Shown here in pieces: positions 10,670 to 21,039 of a stretch of 64,000 nt of DNA. The position numbers and the translations under genes are program-made. Source of the stretch: Galdieria sulphuraria (Eukaryota; Rhodophyta; Bangiophyceae; Galdieriales; Galdieriaceae); the NCBI RefSeq assembly GCF_000341285.1, contig NW_005178428.1:1-64000 (forward strand), given 5' to 3'. The stretch's first letter is position 1; each line of letters begins with the position of its first letter. Below the pieces are notes generated by a model, which had not been told where the DNA came from, did no database searches, and saw only the letters and a program-made list of their open reading frames with translations.

Positions 10670-10901
10670 AACTTGGTGTTAGTCCACAACCACGAAAGAG
10701 AAAACTAAAACACTTCACAAGAAAAACCCCAATTCTAAGATACAATATTATATAAATTGGAAACTAGTTAAAATATTATGTCTTACTGAAAGATATTCGT
10801 AGACTGACCAAACAAGTCCAACAACAATTAGGGCACCAAGCACAATTCCATTCCTATTTCTCTATCGAATCATTCGTGAATCAATTCATTGGCGATTATT
10901 G

Positions 10902-11408
10902 ATGGCTATTCTATTCAAGAGCTGGTCAGGTGTACCCCGAAGGAACTTGCATTCTAATCATCGTTGTGATAGTATTGGCCAATGTACCTTGAGCAAATTG
11001 CCTATGACAACTTTTATACCCAATCTGTTTCTGCCGCATCAGAAGCGACTAGATGGGCACCGAAGAACCAAGAGAAACTCTCTGTTGCCTTTACTTGGAA
11101 CGAGACGTGTAAAAACTACAAATATACCGTTTTCCAATATTTCACTTAAAAAAGCTGAGATATTAGCAACGTTCGATACTGAAACAACAGTAACTGCTGT
11201 TAACTACGGTCAGATATTTCTGGGCGGTATTTCTATTGCAGTAGGTTCCTTGTTGGCTGCTGTTCTAACTGGCATTATAGCAAACAGTCGCTATGAAGAG
11301 GTACGTATTTCTTTCAAAATATTTCTTTTTGAAGCTCTCTTGATAACAAACGATACTGAACCGTGTCCTATACAGTTAGAGAAGGAGGTCCTTGAAGACG
11401 AAGAATAG
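10902..11408 (+). CDS. Small single-membrane-span protein, probably plastid, 143 aa
   Basis: Exons 10902..11300 and 11376..11408; the 75-nt intron (GTACGT..TACAG) has no stop and is a multiple of three, so an unspliced message would also translate through. The N-terminal 70 residues are basic and hydroxylated (RRTKRNSLLPLLGTRRVK) and look like a transit peptide. One hydrophobic segment follows (QIFLGGISIAVGSLLAAVL), then a charged tail RYEELEKEVLEDEE. I do not recognise the family. It is convergent with the FMO gene, 49 bp apart. Confidence 0.6.
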   Translation: MAILFKSWSGVPRRNLHSNHRCDSIGQCTLSKLPMTTFIPNLFLPHQKRLDGHRRTKRNSLLPLLGTRRVKTTNIPFSNISLKKAEILATFDTETTVTAVNYGQIFLGGISIAVGSLLAAVLTGIIANSRYEEVRISFKIFLFEALLITNDTEPCPIQLEKEVLEDEE

Positions 11409-11457
11409 TAACCGAGTTCCAATTGGAACAAACGAAAGTAAAGAGAAACTGCTATAT

Positions 11458-12774
11458 TTACAAAGTGACATCCGAGTCATTCTCAAAAACTCTCCAGTCA
11501 TTGGGTCCCTTGCCAAAGATGATATACTTTCTTCTTCTATATTTTTCTGGTTCTTTTTTGCGAAATTGGGAAACATCTTCATATACTCGTTGAACAGCAA
11601 CTGATAAACGAGGTCCATTCGCTAAATCTGCAAGTTCTCTGCAGTATTCCCATTGCTTTTCTGCAAACAAATGGTAGTATTTTCTACAACCTTTCGAATC
11701 CAAATCCACAAGATGTTCTTGTTGTTCAACCAACATTCTCTCGCAACTTGGTAATGTACATTTTCCACTATAAATAGATGCCAGGTAACGTGTCTGGTAA
11801 TCGAACAATGGAAAGGGAAGAACACGTAAAGGTAAACCAACAAAGGACATTGTTGGATATTTGGCATGTATCAAATGACGATACAACGGCAATACCACTC
11901 TATCTTGAACAAAGACTTCACAAGAAGAGTCAAGAAAAGGAAAGTCATATTCATAACCCGTACAGAGAATAAGTATGTCAACTTGCAAACTACTCTTATC
12001 TGCCAAGAGAATCTTTCCATCCGCCTCCAATGACTCAATGGTTGGACATTCTTCCAAATTCTTTCCAATCGTCTTGCGTATTTGGCATTTTCTATGACAT
12101 AAGCTAACTTTACTAGCCATTCGACTTAATTCGTATGAAATATCGATGCCTGAGTTTCCTGCTCCCAAGACTGCAATACGAAGTTTGCAAAAAGGTTCAG
12201 GGGATTTGTAGAAATGGCTATGGATAATTGGCCGTAAGAACAAGTCTGCACCAGGAATCTCAGGAATATATGGTTTCGTATAGTGTCCATTGCAGACAAC
12301 AACTGCATCATATCGTCTTTGTTCTACTTGCTGAGTTCCGTGGTTGTACAATACCAAATCCCAATGGAAACCACCAAAATATTCAAACCTAGAAATCTGT
12401 TTCACCGAACAGTGAAATCGAATCAGCTCGTACAACTGAAAAGTCTTACAAAAGGACACCAAGTATTTCAGAACAACTTGATGAGATGGGAAAGAAGAAA
12501 CACCAAAAGTGTCATCAAAGGGAAAGTGGAGAAACCCCATTATTTCTTTCGGCAAGTTTGTGTGAAGATCTCGATACATACTACTTTGAAAGTAATATGA
12601 CGTAGCTACCTCTTCCTGATAAACCCATGTTCCACCCACGGTATCCGTTTCCTCAAAAACCTCAACTTGAAACAAACCAATATCTCTCAAGTTTTTTGCT
12701 GCTATTAATCCAGCTGCACCAGCCCCAATGATAGCTATCTTAGCATTGTTGCCAAGTTGAAGGTTTTGTTCCAT
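11458..12774 (-). CDS. Flavin-containing monooxygenase-like protein, 438 aa
   Basis: Intronless. The FAD-binding Rossmann motif is at the N-terminus (IAIIGAGAAGLIAAK), followed by EETDTVGGTW. The FMO-type linker IHSHFYKSPEPF corresponds to FxGxxxHxxxY/F. A second dinucleotide fold, VLGAGNSGIDI, binds NADPH, and LILCTGYEYDFPFL matches the conserved C-terminal LCTGY. The enzyme would oxygenate N- or S-containing metabolites; the substrate is unknown. The ATG at 12774 fits the start of the FAD domain. It lies divergently from KIN17 with 97 bp between start codons. Confidence 0.9.
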   Translation of the reverse strand: MEQNLQLGNNAKIAIIGAGAAGLIAAKNLRDIGLFQVEVFEETDTVGGTWVYQEEVATSYYFQSSMYRDLHTNLPKEIMGFLHFPFDDTFGVSSFPSHQVVLKYLVSFCKTFQLYELIRFHCSVKQISRFEYFGGFHWDLVLYNHGTQQVEQRRYDAVVVCNGHYTKPYIPEIPGADLFLRPIIHSHFYKSPEPFCKLRIAVLGAGNSGIDISYELSRMASKVSLCHRKCQIRKTIGKNLEECPTIESLEADGKILLADKSSLQVDILILCTGYEYDFPFLDSSCEVFVQDRVVLPLYRHLIHAKYPTMSFVGLPLRVLPFPLFDYQTRYLASIYSGKCTLPSCERMLVEQQEHLVDLDSKGCRKYYHLFAEKQWEYCRELADLANGPRLSVAVQRVYEDVSQFRKKEPEKYRRRKYIIFGKGPNDWRVFENDSDVTL

Positions 12775-12871
12775 AGTGGAACTACAAAGAGCAAACTGTA
12801 CTCACTCTAAATCTCGATTGCACTCAAAATTCCGTTAATGGATTGTGACAGTGTCTTTAGTAGATAAATAG

Positions 12872-13995
12872 ATGGGCAAGTCCGAAGGATTTCTCACACC
12901 CAAAGCGATATCAAAGCGTATTAAAGCAAAAGGTTTACAAAGACTGAGATGGTACTGTCAATTGTGTCAGAAACAGTGTAGGGATGAAAACGGTTTCAAG
13001 TGCCATACAGAGTCGGAGTCCCACCAAAGAATGATGCTTCTTTTTGCTGATGCTCCAGGGCGCTTCGTGGGACAGTACTCGACAGAATTTCGAAATGCGT
13101 TCTTAGATGTGTTGAAGCACCGTTTCGGTACCAAAAGAGTTCATGCTAACGTCGTATATCAAGAATATATTAAAGACAGAGACCACGTACATATGAATAG
13201 CACAAGGTGGTCAACTTTGACAGGTTTCGTAGCTTATTTGGGACGTGAAGGATTCTGTGAAGTTGAAGAAACAGAACAAGGTCTTTTCATTCGGTACATT
13301 GACAAGCAAGCAGCAGAGAGGTTCCAGAGAGCAAGAGAGATAGAAAAGGATCGCCTGAGAGAAGAGCAAAGACAAGAGCAAATAATAAGGAAGCAACGAG
13401 AGGAGGCATTAAAGAGAGAAGCTCACAATTTGGAACGTAATAAGCCAATTCCAGAGAACTTGTATTACCGCCCTTCTGATAAGAAAATTAGTTTGTGTTT
13501 GAAGCCCGCACAAGCTCGTTTGGCCGATGAGAATATTGAGGAGAAGGTATCCCCTCTTACGCACTCTCCGGCTGAGAATAAATTTCAAGAGGACACTAAA
13601 GAGCAGGGAGTTACTTACAAGCAGTTGAATTGGCTAGAAGAAAATTTAGTTGTTCGAGTCAAAAATACAGAACTGGAGAACGGGTACTACTTCAAACGAA
13701 AAGGAGTTATCAAGGAAGTTTTCGATTTGTATATTGCGGATGTTGAAATTTTGCAACTGGGAGACTTGATTCGTTTGGATCAGGAAGATTTGGAACCAGT
13801 TATTCCACAGCCAGGAGGTAATGCCGCATTTGCCCATATAGTAACAAACCTTTTTGAACTAATAGTCATCATGTAGGTCAAGTAAGAGTAATATATGGAG
13901 AGAACAAAGGTACTAATGCCACAATTTTATCCTTGGATATGGAAAGGTATTGGAATATTTGTTTCAAGCGAACAAAGCCATCTAAGATTTGTTAA
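12872..13995 (+). CDS. KIN17 DNA/RNA-binding protein, 354 aa
   Basis: Exons 12872..13817 and 13877..13995, with a 59-nt intron in phase 1. The N-terminus MGKSEGFLTPKAISKRIKAK and the C2H2-type finger WYCQLCQKQC..KCHTESESHQ are diagnostic, followed by the winged-helix KIN17 domain (YIKDRDHVHMNSTRWSTL). A charged coiled-coil lies in the middle. The C-terminal SH3/KOW-like part (NTELENGYYFKRKGVIKEV, then RVIYGENKGTNATILSLD) is completed by exon 2. KIN17 is a nuclear protein linked to replication, DNA damage and the spliceosome. The length is slightly shorter than the human protein. Confidence 0.95.
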
Positions 13996-14656
13996 GGAAG
14001 ACAGCCTGTTTGAAGCCAGAAACACAGTCGGAAAGCAGTTTAATGCTTAATGATGTGCCTCTACAGTATATTTGCAAAAGAGCTCAATAGATGATATTTG
14101 TATTGTTTCGATGAAGTTTTCAAGTAGAGAATGTAGTTCGCAAAGTTTTATGTATGATTTCGTTATAGTCAAATACCAATATCTTGTTTCATATTTCAGA
14201 TCGACAACATTCGTTACAGGACTGCTGCACGGTTAAAAACTTGAGAATTTATAATTTTTGTATATCTGGTCAAGCTCTTGTTTTACGGAAGGTGGAGAAC
14301 TATCTCTGCTAGAGACTGTATTTCGCTGGAAAAGTATATAGGAAAAAAATCTCCAGAAGCCGAACTACAATTATTCCAATGTTGTGAAATTTGAGAAAAG
14401 TTCAAGTTTCTGTTGATAAATATTTTGAAAGCGAGTCACATTCTATACATAGAAAGTAAAGGAGACACAAATCCAAGTCAAATTCCGATCCAATGGCGCC
14501 TATTAATGGGCGCCAAAATAATTACTAGCATTTTACTCTAGATTTGCTAAGTGTAAAAATCCCCTTCGCTGGGAGAAAGCTCTACTCGCCTGCTTCTATT
14601 TGACAAAACAAGCGAGCATTTTTGGCATAACTAACTGCACATATTGCTGAGAAAAA
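13996..14656 (+). promoter_or_regulatory. Intergenic region with GGCGCC dyad
   Basis: This 661-bp spacer between KIN17 and the zinc-finger gene has no coding sequence that I can support. Its only marked feature is the GC-rich dyad at 14494-14518, about 140 bp upstream of the next ATG. Confidence 0.4.
14494..14518. promoter_or_regulatory. Inverted GGCGCC pair, E2F/DP-like
   Basis: TGGCGCC and GGCGCCA face each other across an 8-bp AT spacer. The right arm read on the minus strand gives TTTTGGCGCCC, which contains the E2F consensus TTTSSCGC. It is embedded in AT-rich DNA upstream of the 14657 gene. Function is inferred only from the motif. Confidence 0.35.
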
Positions 14657-15373
14657 ATGGCAAGAACGCACTCTTGTCATGAAACTTTTCGCTATCTCTC
14701 AAATAATCACAGTGCGGATATAACCAGCAGTCTTTCGGAGGACTCCAGTCGCAGCTCTAACGGCTGTTTTGCCACACTTGTTCAAGTTTGTCACGAAGAA
14801 AAGCATTTTCATGGCCAGAAAAGAGTAATTCTTATAATTATTCTGCCTCAACTGTTTTTAACAGAAATACACAGGTATATGTTCGACCTTGTGAGTCTTG
14901 TGGAATAGATCACGAGGGCAAATACGGCACTGGGAGGTTTTGTAGTAGTGCTTGCGCTCATAAAAAGGGAGGTCTAGGTAGAGCAAAGCAGCTGAGAGCA
15001 GAAAGAATCAAAAGAGTCATGAGTATTTCTGAAATCACCCAATCTGAACCACAAGCAAAGCAAACAGGTGAAAAGAAGATAAAAGAACGCAAACTAAGAT
15101 GGCCGGCAAGTAACATCTATGTCATCCAAACTGGCAAAAATCATGTTGTAATAGGGCAAAGGCTATAAACTGTGCAATCATTGTAGACAAAAAGTTCCTA
15201 GCAGGTTGCGGCGATGTCGCCAATGTGGAAAGAATTTTCAAAATAATCGATATATTCCACCCGCTGTGCATAGATCCATCTTGCCCACCCTTTTACCCAA
15301 ATGGTCATCACCTGCTCAAGCCATGTGGCCAGCAATGATGGTTCAAACCAGTTTCAATCCGAATCTGTCGTAA
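14657..15373 (+). CDS. Zinc-finger protein with GRFCS finger and CxxC ribbon, 204 aa
   Basis: Three exons, 14657..14824, 14875..15109 and 15162..15373, with introns of 50 and 52 nt. After a Ser-rich N-terminus, exon 2 encodes CESCG..KYGTGRFCSSACA, a C4-type finger seen in plant and algal nuclear proteins, followed by a basic helix RAKQLRAERIKR. Exon 3 encodes a second ribbon, CNHCRQK..RRCRQCGKNF, and a Pro/Trp-rich tail. It is probably a nucleic-acid-binding regulator; no specific ortholog is recognised. The second splice (acceptor AAAG at 15161) was chosen because it is the only one that keeps the frame. Confidence 0.65.
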
Positions 15374-15970
15374 AGACTGAAGACAATTGAGGAACGTGTA
15401 GAGTTCAATTTTGAATAGTAAACTATGCACATGTCTGTATTGGGTTCTTTTTCTTGTGTCAATTCAGTTATGTAATATTGATTCTGAGTACGAATACTAG
15501 TTGCCGCAAGGTTAAATTATCTTTTTAAAGTTTATTTTTGCTGTTTGAACTGACAAAACTATCAATTTGTTGCCACTGTAAATGAAATATTTTAAAGCTT
15601 TCAGCTTAGTATGAAGCTGTGAGTATACCAAACATTTGTAGAGTCAGTCTTGAATGTTTTCATGTTTCTCTGTCTTCTCTAAAAAATATAAAAAGGATCA
15701 TTCTTTGAAAGTTACAGTCTACTTCTTTTGTTGAATGAAACAAAGACTGACAATTTTCTTTGGTATCTTAGGGACCTTGAAGTTCCCATACTGTTGATAC
15801 AAAATAAACAAAGAAAAGAATATTTAGATGCATGGCTGGTACGAAGTCACTCCAGATAGTTTGATGAGCTATTCTCTTCGAATTGACTCAGCATCTCACT
15901 GCCGTTATTATCTTGCTCTAAATGAAGCTTGAAGATTTTCATCATCTTCTTATGAGTACGCAGGCGTAGC
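15374..15970. other. Intergenic, no feature seen
   Basis: This 597-bp AT-rich spacer between two same-strand genes should hold the 3' end of the zinc-finger transcript and the promoter of the J-protein gene. I see no coding sequence, RNA gene or repeat in it. Confidence 0.4.
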
Positions 15971-17448
15971 ATGCAATGCTTCGGATACCTTAGAAACACT
16001 TATTGTTATTCAAAGTCAACAACCATATTTTCGTCTTGGCGGAGAGTTGTGGGAAACTCAATCGTACTTTTGAGAGCCTTTGCCTCTTTTTCTGATAGCT
16101 TTTACTTGCCTTTTAAGCTTGATCAAAAGCAGGCACTTGAGGCTTTTAGGAAATGGAACAGAAGTTTATTGTTGCATAGGCACTTTAAGGATACTGAATT
16201 AACTGTTGAAAAATTATATGTTCCTTTTTATATTTTCGAGGCAGCCCTTCGTGTGAATTACACTTGCGAGATAGGCTTTGCAGAAACCGTTCGTTTGAAG
16301 AGTAAGCTAGATAACAAGGAAAGTGTTTTTGAAACTTGGTCTTGGCATCCTATCAGTGGTAGTCTTTCGGAGGTTGAATATCCGCCTTCATTGGGAATTA
16401 TGCAGGTCTATGGTGGCTTCGAAAGACTGAAGCGTTACATGAACTTTATTCGTTCACTGGAAATTGCAGGGACGCTTCCTTATCATAAAGATCTTTCGAA
16501 AGAAGCACGAATAGAATCGTTTGCCTTGGATGAAGAGGATGCCTTTAACAATATACGTCTACTCATATACGAAAGAGAAGAGAAGCGTTGTAGAATCGCC
16601 ATTCAAAAGGAATATGGTGCGGAACGTATTAGAAATCTGCGTACGAACCTTGTGTTTAAGCGTTTTGTGACAAAAAGAATTTTTCTTCCAGCTTTTGAAG
16701 TTTCCTTTTCAGGTGTTGGAGGTAGAACTTTCAAAGTCTGGATCAATGGAAGAGATGGTGACACTACTGGAGATCGAATGTATTCCATACTGAAGTCTTC
16801 TTTGGCTGGCGCTACCATATCGACATCAACTTTTGTATTATGTCAGGTAGCTGGAATTGCACCATGGCTTGAGCTGACTGATTTGTTGAGTAGTCTTCTT
16901 ATTTCTTCCTTCTCGAGTGGCTTTCTTGCCTATTTTAGTTCATTGTTTCTATGGCTTCGTTCTCGTATAGAATTGTATTCCGAGTTGCGATATTTCCAAG
17001 GATATAAAGCTGAAAAGGACGCCAACCAACATGAAGAAACTTTTCGACGTGCTTATGAAAGAAGAAAGCAAGATTCTTATGAAAGTTATAATCGTCGTCG
17101 CCATCCTCCTACCACTGCTCCAACTCGCTCTTATTATGATATTTTGGGATTACCACCTGGAGCCTCTATTGAGCAAGTCAAATTAGCCTTCCGTAAGTTG
17201 GCAATGCAGGTAAGAGATCTAAGGATGAATTCTTTTTGAACTGAAATAATTTTCCATTTGACTAGCATCACCCTGACAGACAACAAGATTCTATTAGCAA
17301 ACAAAAAGCTTCGGAAAGATTTCGTGAAATTGTAACTGCATATGAGACACTCAAAGACCGTAAGTTATGTTACAACGTTCTTTTGATTATCTTTTCTAAC
17401 TGTGATGAAGCGGTAAAGAAGCGTGAATATGATCGGGATAAAGTTTAA
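15971..17448 (+). CDS. J-domain membrane protein, 456 aa
   Basis: Exons 15971..17209, 17266..17359 and 17411..17448, with introns of 56 and 51 nt. The J domain is at the extreme C-terminus (about residues 385-456): YYDILGLPPGASIEQV, then HHPDRQQ with the HPD loop, then YETLKDPVKKREYDRD. The two introns fall inside the domain, and the joins restore it exactly. The N-terminus (WRRVVGNSIVLLRAF) suggests a mitochondrial or plastid leader, and hydrophobic stretches at about 285-330 suggest one or two membrane spans. The large central region is not recognised. It should recruit an Hsp70 at an organelle membrane. Confidence 0.85.
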
Positions 17449-17581
17449 AGATATAGGAACTTAAGGTTTGCATAGAGAATAGGAAAGGACTGTTTAAAGT
17501 TAGAATTGAACCATTTTTACTATACAGCGCCTCTCATATATTTCTATTTTTGCTATTCCCGAAACCAAAGATGGACGTCCC

Positions 17582-18775
17582 TTATTTGCTATTATTCTTG
17601 TGAGTATTTTCATGACTAGCAAAATTTTCCTGTTTGGGGGTCACAACATAACGAAATTCATGTTCGCCAACAGGAAGATCAACAACTACTCGAAAGAAGT
17701 CATCTTCCTCTTCCCATTGCAAAGGAATAGCGTCCCATTCAAGCCAATCTCCCATTAATAAGACTTGTTCTGCGAGTCCTTTATAAACAAATTCTGTGGG
17801 AACTAATTTCTGTTTTAAACACTTCAAATGACGCTTTTAGTATTTTATTCTACCAAGTTTCTTTTTACTTACCTCTACATATTTGTGACGACTGATTTCA
17901 TTAGGACGTAGTTGGCGGGCTCCTGTTACAGGAACGATAAACTTGGGTTCTTTGCTTCCGCTTCTGTTAGACAAGTGGCCAACACCAGAAGGTGAACGTG
18001 ACCGAGAGCGCGAAGAAGAAGGGGTACTCTCATCCGAAGAGAGAGATAGTTGATGACTATTATGAGCTGAATCAAAACTTCTCCTTTCTTCTGCAACTGA
18101 ATGTCTACGAGGATGTCCAATTTTGTTTAAAAACTCGTCATGTGATTGGGAAGTTGTTACACCTCTGGTTTCCTGTTTTGAGTGAAATAGCGGATCAGAT
18201 TCCTTTGGAAGCCACTTGGAAGGTAATTCTCTTGCTGACTCGTTAGCTGTTCCCACGTGGGGATTACCATCTTCGTCCACAGTTTCCTGGTTATGCAAAG
18301 TATGATGAACTTTTCTTGGTGAAGTTTCAGTTCCTTCTTTGCCTTTATAGATATCTTCTCCTGTTACAGTTGTTGTATCTCTATTTATCTTTTCTGGATA
18401 AGAAGTGCTTTTCCCTATCGTAGAATTGTTCTCATGAGACACTTGGTGACCTGGCTCTGAGTGTCTTCTCAGACCATTGTTCTGTTGCTGAGAAGAAGAT
18501 TCACTTTGTCTTTTTCCAAACAGCTTTGTGAACGACGCTGGTAACATACCAAACCAAGAAGTAGTACCGTGACTTGGAGGAGGTGGTTTCTTAGAAGAGT
18601 GTGACTTATTTCCAGACTGAGACCTTGGAATCTCTTGCACCGAGCTAGGTGACTCAACTTCAACCATATTATCCAATTTGTCAAAGTTACTATGAACTTT
18701 TGCAGATTCTGAATAAAGGATATAGTTGTGAGTTTCTTCTTGCTTTCCCTTTTCCTGTGTTTTCTGTTTATTCAT
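17582..18775 (-). CDS. Protein with C-terminal CBM48/AMPK-beta-like glycogen-binding domain, 380 aa
   Basis: Exons complement(17873..18775, 17582..17821), with a 51-nt phase-0 intron. About 290 residues of Ser/Lys/Pro-rich, probably disordered sequence include an SRSRSRSPSG patch and possible phosphosites (RRHSEPGH, RRHSVAEE). They are followed by PTEFVYKGLAEQVLLMGDWL and LPVGEHEFRYVV, the fold typical of AMPK-beta/CBM48 domains. The AMPK-beta C-terminal ASC domain is missing; the protein stops about 15 residues after the carbohydrate module. It may target starch or glycogen (floridean starch in red algae is cytosolic), possibly as a kinase or phosphatase scaffold. Confidence 0.7.
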
Positions 18776-19506
18776 GAGGGAGGTCAGGTCATTCTAACAA
18801 AGGATGTTCTCTCAAAGTGGCCAAAGTGTTTCTAGAAGCAAATTTGCACATGTGACATTTCTTCCAAGAAATTTCTTAATATGCTGGTATAATAAACAAG
18901 TGTGCAAAAATTTATTGGTCGTTGTTGATATAAACTGAGACACATGTTCGAGTCTCATATCCATTGGGTTGAGACTCTGGTATCGAATGGTTTGACATTG
19001 AAAAACAAAGAATGTCCGTCCATAAAAGATAGATAGATAGATAGATAGATAGGGATATAGTTTACTTTTGTGTTTCGGTTTCCAATTCAACGAGTTGTAT
19101 TCAAAAACTCTGCCCAATGACCTGGAAATCAATATTTATCCTCCTCCTTCATCTTTTAATGAAATATATAAGGAAGTTTCAATATGACTCGATGTCGCAA
19201 TCTGAGCGCTTCTCTCAAGCTTTCCTCATACTTTTGTGTATTTTTTCACTTTATTCATGTTAGAAAAGAACGAAGCAGGATGAATCCATTCGAGTTGATA
19301 GTGTCTCCAGTTGTATTTTGGGCAGTTCAGTTGAAAATAATGAGATGCATGGAATAAAGAATGAAACAAAGGTCTTGTACTTATTGGCTCTTTCATAATA
19401 AGATAGATAAAGAATATCCAATTTTGTTGTTGTATATTCCGAAGTTTAGGTTATACACCTTCCTAAGAAGATCATCGAAATATGTAAAGGATTTTCCACC
19501 ACAGCA
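18776..19506. promoter_or_regulatory. Divergent intergenic region with tetranucleotide repeat
   Basis: 731 bp between the starts of the CBM48 gene (-) and the aminopeptidase (+). It contains the AGAT microsatellite at 19027-19052 and otherwise AT-rich sequence; no gene is supported. Confidence 0.4.
19027..19052. repeat. (AGAT)n microsatellite
   Basis: About 6.5 uninterrupted AGAT units. It lies in the divergent promoter region, so length changes could affect either gene; this is speculative. Confidence 0.95.
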
Positions 19507-21021
19507 ATGTATGCAAAAAGATGGTGGAGTACGGCAAAAACCAACATACGACCAATCAAGTCATTAGCCAATCTCTTTTGTTACGGGGTTGATAAAAACT
19601 TGAGAAGTGTGCAGACGTCGTCTTCCTTCCCTGCTTTGGAAGGAGTAGGACAACCAACTCCTGAAACTCATCCTCACTTGCTTGCACCAGGAGAAATTAT
19701 TCCCGGAATAACAGCAACAGAATTGAAGAAACGGAGACAAGATCTTTTAAAGTCGTTACCTAATAACTCTATGGCTTTATTTCCAGCAGCTTCAGAGAAA
19801 TTCATGTCTGTCGATGTTCCCTATCCTTATAGGCAGAGTTCCGATTTGTTTTACCTTTCTGGTTTGACTCAACCAAACGTTGTTTTGCTACTAGACAAAA
19901 CTCAGATATCGAGTAATCATAATCGTTATGAAGAAGCCGAATATTTATTTGTTCCTCGTCGAGACCCTTTCAAAGAAACTTGGGACGGTGCTTCTTGTGG
20001 AGTGGAACAAGCTCAGCGTTTCTTTGGAATAGCACAAGCCGATATCTTGGATAACTTTTCTAAATTTTTATCCAATCGATTGAAACAGTCACCTCAAGTA
20101 TATTTTGATCTTTCAGTCAATCCTTCTGTCAATTTTTTGCTCCGTGATTTGGCCGAGTCAGATATCAAAGCATTGCTCTCCAATCGAAAACATACTTGTG
20201 TTGAATTAGCGTTGCAACGTTTGATCAAGTCACCTAGTGAACAACATTTAATGCTTCAGTCAGCCAGAATACTTGCCGATTCCATGACAGAGTGTATGCG
20301 TATGAGTTATGCAGGAACACATGAGTCATTTCTTGCTGCACGGATTGAATATGAATGTAAGAAAAGGGGAGCAGAGCGAATGTCTTTTCCTCCAGTAGTT
20401 GCTTCTGGTTCTCATTCCAATACGTTACATTATCTTCAGAATAGTGATATTGCCAATGATGGAGACCTCGTGTTGATGGATGCCGGATGTGAGTTGCATG
20501 GATATTGTAGTGATGTTACTAGAACGTGGCCTGTAAATGGTCAGTTTTCAAAGCCTCAACGAGAAGTCTACGAACTTGTACTTGATGTACATAATCAATG
20601 TATAGATATGGTAAAGAACAGCCATCAACGTGTGACTAGTTTGGAAGCCATTCATATATTAGCTTCCCGATGGATATACGAAGGACTAGAGAAACTTGGT
20701 ATTATAAGAAAGACGGATGTTTCAAGTAATGATATTTTGGGTACTTTCTTTCCACATGCAATTGGTCACTATTTAGGCTTAGATGTTCATGACACTCATA
20801 TATTGGAGAAGAATTTGACATTGAAGCCTGGTATGGTTATTACTATAGAACCAGGTATATATATTCCTAGAAATGATCCATCGATACCGGAAGCTTTTAG
20901 AGGTATAGGTATTAGAATAGAAGATGATATTTTGGTGAAGGAAGATGGAGCGATGGTCTTATCAGAAAATGTCCCAAAGCAAGCTACTGAAATAGAGTTG
21001 CTTATGAAAGAACGTTCCTAA
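19507..21021 (+). CDS. Mitochondrial Xaa-Pro aminopeptidase 3 / Icp55-type, 504 aa
   Basis: Intronless. The basic N-terminus (MYAKRWWSTAKTNIRPIK) looks like a mitochondrial presequence. The aminopeptidase-P N-terminal domain (ALFPAASEKFMSVDVPYPYR, DLFYLSGL) precedes the pita-bread domain. Metal ligands are visible: LMDAGCELHGYCSDVTRTWP (two Asp), IGHYLGLDVHDT (His), TIEPGIY (Glu) and RIEDDILV (Glu). The family trims single residues from imported mitochondrial precursors, stabilising them. Length matches XPNPEP3. A second gene begins 18 nt after its stop. Confidence 0.95.
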   Translation: MYAKRWWSTAKTNIRPIKSLANLFCYGVDKNLRSVQTSSSFPALEGVGQPTPETHPHLLAPGEIIPGITATELKKRRQDLLKSLPNNSMALFPAASEKFMSVDVPYPYRQSSDLFYLSGLTQPNVVLLLDKTQISSNHNRYEEAEYLFVPRRDPFKETWDGASCGVEQAQRFFGIAQADILDNFSKFLSNRLKQSPQVYFDLSVNPSVNFLLRDLAESDIKALLSNRKHTCVELALQRLIKSPSEQHLMLQSARILADSMTECMRMSYAGTHESFLAARIEYECKKRGAERMSFPPVVASGSHSNTLHYLQNSDIANDGDLVLMDAGCELHGYCSDVTRTWPVNGQFSKPQREVYELVLDVHNQCIDMVKNSHQRVTSLEAIHILASRWIYEGLEKLGIIRKTDVSSNDILGTFFPHAIGHYLGLDVHDTHILEKNLTLKPGMVITIEPGIYIPRNDPSIPEAFRGIGIRIEDDILVKEDGAMVLSENVPKQATEIELLMKERS

Positions 21022-21039
21022 AATGGGAAGAGTTTGAGA

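Noticed and set aside
14788-14874. Start of the zinc-finger gene at a later alternative start codon
   Set aside because: Splicing from the ATG at 14657 into the same frame gives an in-phase exon and a normal 50-nt intron.
18930-18985. Possible tRNA (GTTCGAGTC resembles a B box)
   Set aside because: No matching A box, acceptor stem or anticodon arm could be folded around it.
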